A DNA stretch of 7,746 nucleotides, taken from positions 1-7,746 of the forward strand of contig DVIJ01000119.1 in assembly GCA_018711415.1 (NCBI GenBank), read 5' to 3'. The notes beneath the pieces are model-generated. The model made no database searches, was not told the DNA's origin, and saw nothing but the letters and a program-made list of their open reading frames with translations. A program made the position numbers and the translations under genes. This document shows positions 5,081-7,746 of this stretch, piece after piece. This DNA is from Scatomorpha merdavium. GTDB lineage: Bacteria; Bacillota; Clostridia; Oscillospirales; Oscillospiraceae. Every line of letters starts with the position of its first letter. Within the stretch, counting starts at the first letter, position 1.

Positions 5081-5779
5081 ATGAAGAAAGCCATCATCGG
5101 CAGGAAGGTCGGCATGACGCAGATCTTCGATGAGGCGGGCAAGGTCGTACCGGTGACCGTCATTGAGGCGGGTCCCTGCGTCGTCGTCCAGAAAAAGACG
5201 GCCGACAAGGAAGGCTACGATTCCGTCCAGCTCGGCTACGGCGAGGTCGCCGCGAAGAAGCTGACGAAGCCCGAGAAGGGCCACCTCGAGAAGGCCGGCG
5301 TCGGCCTCATGAAGCACCTGCACGAGTTCCGCCTCGAGGACTGCTCCGCCCTGAACGTTGGCGACGTCCTGAAGGCCGACGTGTTCAAAGAGGGCGAGCG
5401 CGTCGACGTCACCGGCATCAGCAAAGGTAAGGGCTACGCCGGCGTCGTGAAGCGCTGGAACGCCGGCAGGACCCCGACCAGCCACGGCGGCGGCCCCGTC
5501 CACCGTCACGCCGGATCCATGGGCTCCAGCACCGACCCGTCCAGGATCTTCCCGGGCAAGATCGGCGCCGGTCACATGGGCGTCGAGCAGGTCACCGTTC
5601 AGAACCTCGACGTTGTCAAAGTCGACCCCGAACTCAATATGATAGTCGTGCGCGGCGCGATCCCCGGCCCCAAGGGCGGCATCGTGTACCTGAAGAACTC
5701 CGTCAAGAAGTTCGTCCGCAAGGGTCCCGCGACCCCGACCATCAGCACGAACCCGCAGAAGCGTTCGGCCAGAGGCTAA
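5081..5779 (+). CDS. rplC: 50S ribosomal protein L3
   Basis: L3 is an early-assembling protein of the large subunit whose internal loop reaches the peptidyl transferase centre. The product has 232 residues against about 209 in E. coli and Bacillus. It opens MKKAIIGRKVGMTQIFDE, and the family signature is clear at VDVTGISKGKGYAGVVKR. The central loop holds SHGGGPVHRHAGSMG and DPSRIFPGKIGAGHMG, followed by EQVTVQNL. The extra length is mainly a C-terminal tail of about 21 residues after KNSVKK, rich in Pro, Thr and basic residues and ending NPQKRSARG. AGGAGG (5067-5072) lies 8 bases before the ATG. The gene follows the structured spacer and precedes rplD by 17 bases. Confidence 0.97.
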   Translation: MKKAIIGRKVGMTQIFDEAGKVVPVTVIEAGPCVVVQKKTADKEGYDSVQLGYGEVAAKKLTKPEKGHLEKAGVGLMKHLHEFRLEDCSALNVGDVLKADVFKEGERVDVTGISKGKGYAGVVKRWNAGRTPTSHGGGPVHRHAGSMGSSTDPSRIFPGKIGAGHMGVEQVTVQNLDVVKVDPELNMIVVRGAIPGPKGGIVYLKNSVKKFVRKGPATPTISTNPQKRSARG

Positions 5780-5796
5780 AGAAAGGAGAGAGTTAA

Positions 5797-6420
5797 ATGC
5801 CTAAAGCAGTCATCTACAACATGGCAGGCGACAAAGTCGGCGAATACGAGCTCTCCGAGGCCGTTTTCGGCATAGAGCCCAAAGAGGCCGTCCTCCATGC
5901 GTCCGTCAAGAACTATCTCGCCAACCAGAGGCAGGGCACCCAGAGCGCTCTGACCAAGGGCGAGGTCAGCTACACCACCAAGAAGCCCTGGCGTCAGAAG
6001 GGTACGGGCCGCGCCCGCGCCGGCTACGCCGGAAGCCCGGTGTGGCGTCACGGCGGCGTCGCCTTCGCTCCGAAGCCGCGCGACTACCGCTACTCCCTCA
6101 CCAAAAAGACCCGCCGCCTCGCGCTCAAGAGCGCGCTGAGCGCCAAGGCCGCCGAGGAGAGCATCCTCGTCATCGACGGCCTCAAGGTCGAAGAGATCAA
6201 GACCAAGCCCTTTGCCGAGTTCCTGAAGAAGATCGGCGTCGAGGGCAAGGCCATGGTCATCACGGAGAACGTGGACGAGGCCGTTGTGAAGTCCGCCAGG
6301 AACATCCCGGGCGTCACCACCACCACCGCCACCATCATCTCCGCTTACGAAGTTCTCAACAACCGCGTGCTCGTGGTCGACAAGGCCGCGCTGCAGAAGA
6401 TCGAGGAGGTGTTCGCCTGA
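5797..6420 (+). CDS. rplD: 50S ribosomal protein L4
   Basis: L4 binds 23S rRNA and lines the peptide exit tunnel; in E. coli it also represses the S10 operon by acting on the rpsJ leader. The 207 residues match the family length. The extended tunnel loop is recognisable at residues about 61-96, with KKPWRQKGTGRARAG, then SPVWRHGGVAFAPKPRDY. This is also the region where macrolide-resistance changes occur in other bacteria. The C-terminal globular part ends DKAALQKIEEVFA. AAGGAG (5783-5788) lies 8 bases before the ATG. The TGA stop shares its final A with the ATG of rplW, so the two are probably translationally coupled. L4 is the obvious candidate autoregulator of the leader at 4384-4656, but nothing in the sequence proves it. 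Confidence 0.97.
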   Translation: MPKAVIYNMAGDKVGEYELSEAVFGIEPKEAVLHASVKNYLANQRQGTQSALTKGEVSYTTKKPWRQKGTGRARAGYAGSPVWRHGGVAFAPKPRDYRYSLTKKTRRLALKSALSAKAAEESILVIDGLKVEEIKTKPFAEFLKKIGVEGKAMVITENVDEAVVKSARNIPGVTTTTATIISAYEVLNNRVLVVDKAALQKIEEVFA

Positions 6421-6716
6421 TGGCCACCGCGTACGATATCGTCATCCGCCCCATCATCACCGAGCAGTCGATGGAGGACCTCGACATCAAGAAGTATGCC
6501 TTTGAGGTCGCTAAGGATGCCAATAAGATCGAGATAAAGAAGGCCGTCGAGGAGATCTTCGGAGTGAAGGTCATCCGCGTCACCACCACCACGGTGAACG
6601 GCAAGAAGAAGCGCACGGGCGCGTACCCGCAGGGCTACACCAAGACCTGGAAGAAGGCCGTTGTGAAGCTGAGCGAGGACTCCAAGAGCATCGAGCTCTT
6701 CGAGGGCATGGTGTAA
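6420..6716 (+). CDS. rplW: 50S ribosomal protein L23
   Basis: L23 sits at the exit of the peptide tunnel and is the docking site for trigger factor and the signal recognition particle. The product has 98 residues, the usual size. It begins MATAYDIVIRPIITEQSMED, the conserved start, and carries the family signature KKAVVKLSEDSKSIEL near the end, after the NGKKKRTG...TKTWKKA basic segment. The frame stays open far upstream inside rplD, but the ATG at 6420 is chosen because the family begins here and AGGAGGT (6404-6410) lies 9 bases before it, within the last codons of rplD. The start overlaps the rplD stop by one base. Confidence 0.96.
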   Translation: MATAYDIVIRPIITEQSMEDLDIKKYAFEVAKDANKIEIKKAVEEIFGVKVIRVTTTTVNGKKKRTGAYPQGYTKTWKKAVVKLSEDSKSIELFEGMV

Positions 6717-6731
6717 GGGAGGATATGAGAT

Positions 6732-7568
<837 letters not shown>

Positions 7569-7583
7569 GGAGGGAAAGAGCAA

Positions 7584-7746
7584 ATGAGCAGAAGCATTAA
7601 GAAAGGCCCGTTCGCAGCTCCCGAGCTGCTCAAGCGCGTCGATGAGCTCAACAAGGCCGGCGAGAAGAAGGTCCTCAAGACCTGGAGCCGCGCCTCGACG
7701 ATATTCCCGTCCTTCGTCGGACACACGATAGCCGTCCACGACGGAC
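7584..7746 (+). CDS. rpsS: 30S ribosomal protein S19 (N-terminal part, cut by window edge)
   Basis: S19 sits in the head of the small subunit next to S13 and contacts the A-site tRNA region. The first 54 of an expected 90-odd residues are present. The conserved start MSRSIKKGPFA is followed by KTWSRASTIFPSFVGHTIAVHDG. AAGGAGGG (7567-7574) overlaps the rplB stop codon and lies 9 bases before the ATG. It follows rplB by 15 bases, the standard next position in the S10 operon. Confidence 0.95.
   Translation, partial: MSRSIKKGPFAAPELLKRVDELNKAGEKKVLKTWSRASTIFPSFVGHTIAVHDG

Noticed and set aside
6725..6727. Alternative ATG just before rplB
   Set aside because: It is out of frame with L2, and the ATG at 6732 gives the conserved N-terminus.

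Overview
The window reads as chromosomal DNA of a GC-rich, anaerobic member of the Clostridia, most like the Oscillospiraceae/Ruminococcaceae. The grounds are strong AGGAGG ribosome binding sites, a T-box leader, a clostridial-type cysteinyl-tRNA synthetase, a class A flavodiiron protein and Firmicute-like ribosomal proteins. No rRNA, tRNA, CRISPR array, insertion sequence or phage gene is visible. The genus assignment is inference.

Layout. (1) Positions 1-530, minus strand: the 5' part of a secreted protein gene with a signal peptide and InlB-B-type repeats, transcribed outward through a good promoter (575-603). (2) Positions 531-981: a divergent control region. It holds a perfect 26-bp palindrome (638-663), the promoter of the cysteine operon (663-694) and a complete cysteine T-box leader (about 698-943). 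In the T-box the specifier codon (UGC) and the tRNA 3'-end contact (UGGA, matching the U73 discriminator of tRNA-Cys) agree with each other and with the genes downstream. (3) Positions 982-3046: cysE (serine O-acetyltransferase) and cysS (cysteinyl-tRNA synthetase), 13 bases apart. Uncharged tRNA-Cys should therefore raise both cysteine supply and cysteine charging. (4) Positions 3110-4315: a flavodiiron protein with all diiron ligands. Its own promoter has a -35 box that contains the cysS stop codon. (5) Positions 4316-4656: the rpsJ promoter and a long structured leader with an internal terminator-like hairpin. (6) Positions 4657-7746: the start of the S10 ribosomal protein operon, rpsJ-rplC-rplD-rplW-rplB-rpsS, in the standard order; rpsS is cut by the window edge.

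The coding content is conventional. What deserves a second look is non-coding: the palindrome touching the cysteine promoter, the 10-bp inverted repeat flanking the rpsJ -10 box, the rpsJ leader with a possible terminator/antiterminator switch, and a structured 112-base spacer between rpsJ and rplC with complementary loops. The last two are candidates for undescribed ribosomal-protein regulatory RNAs. I see no clearly new protein system here.
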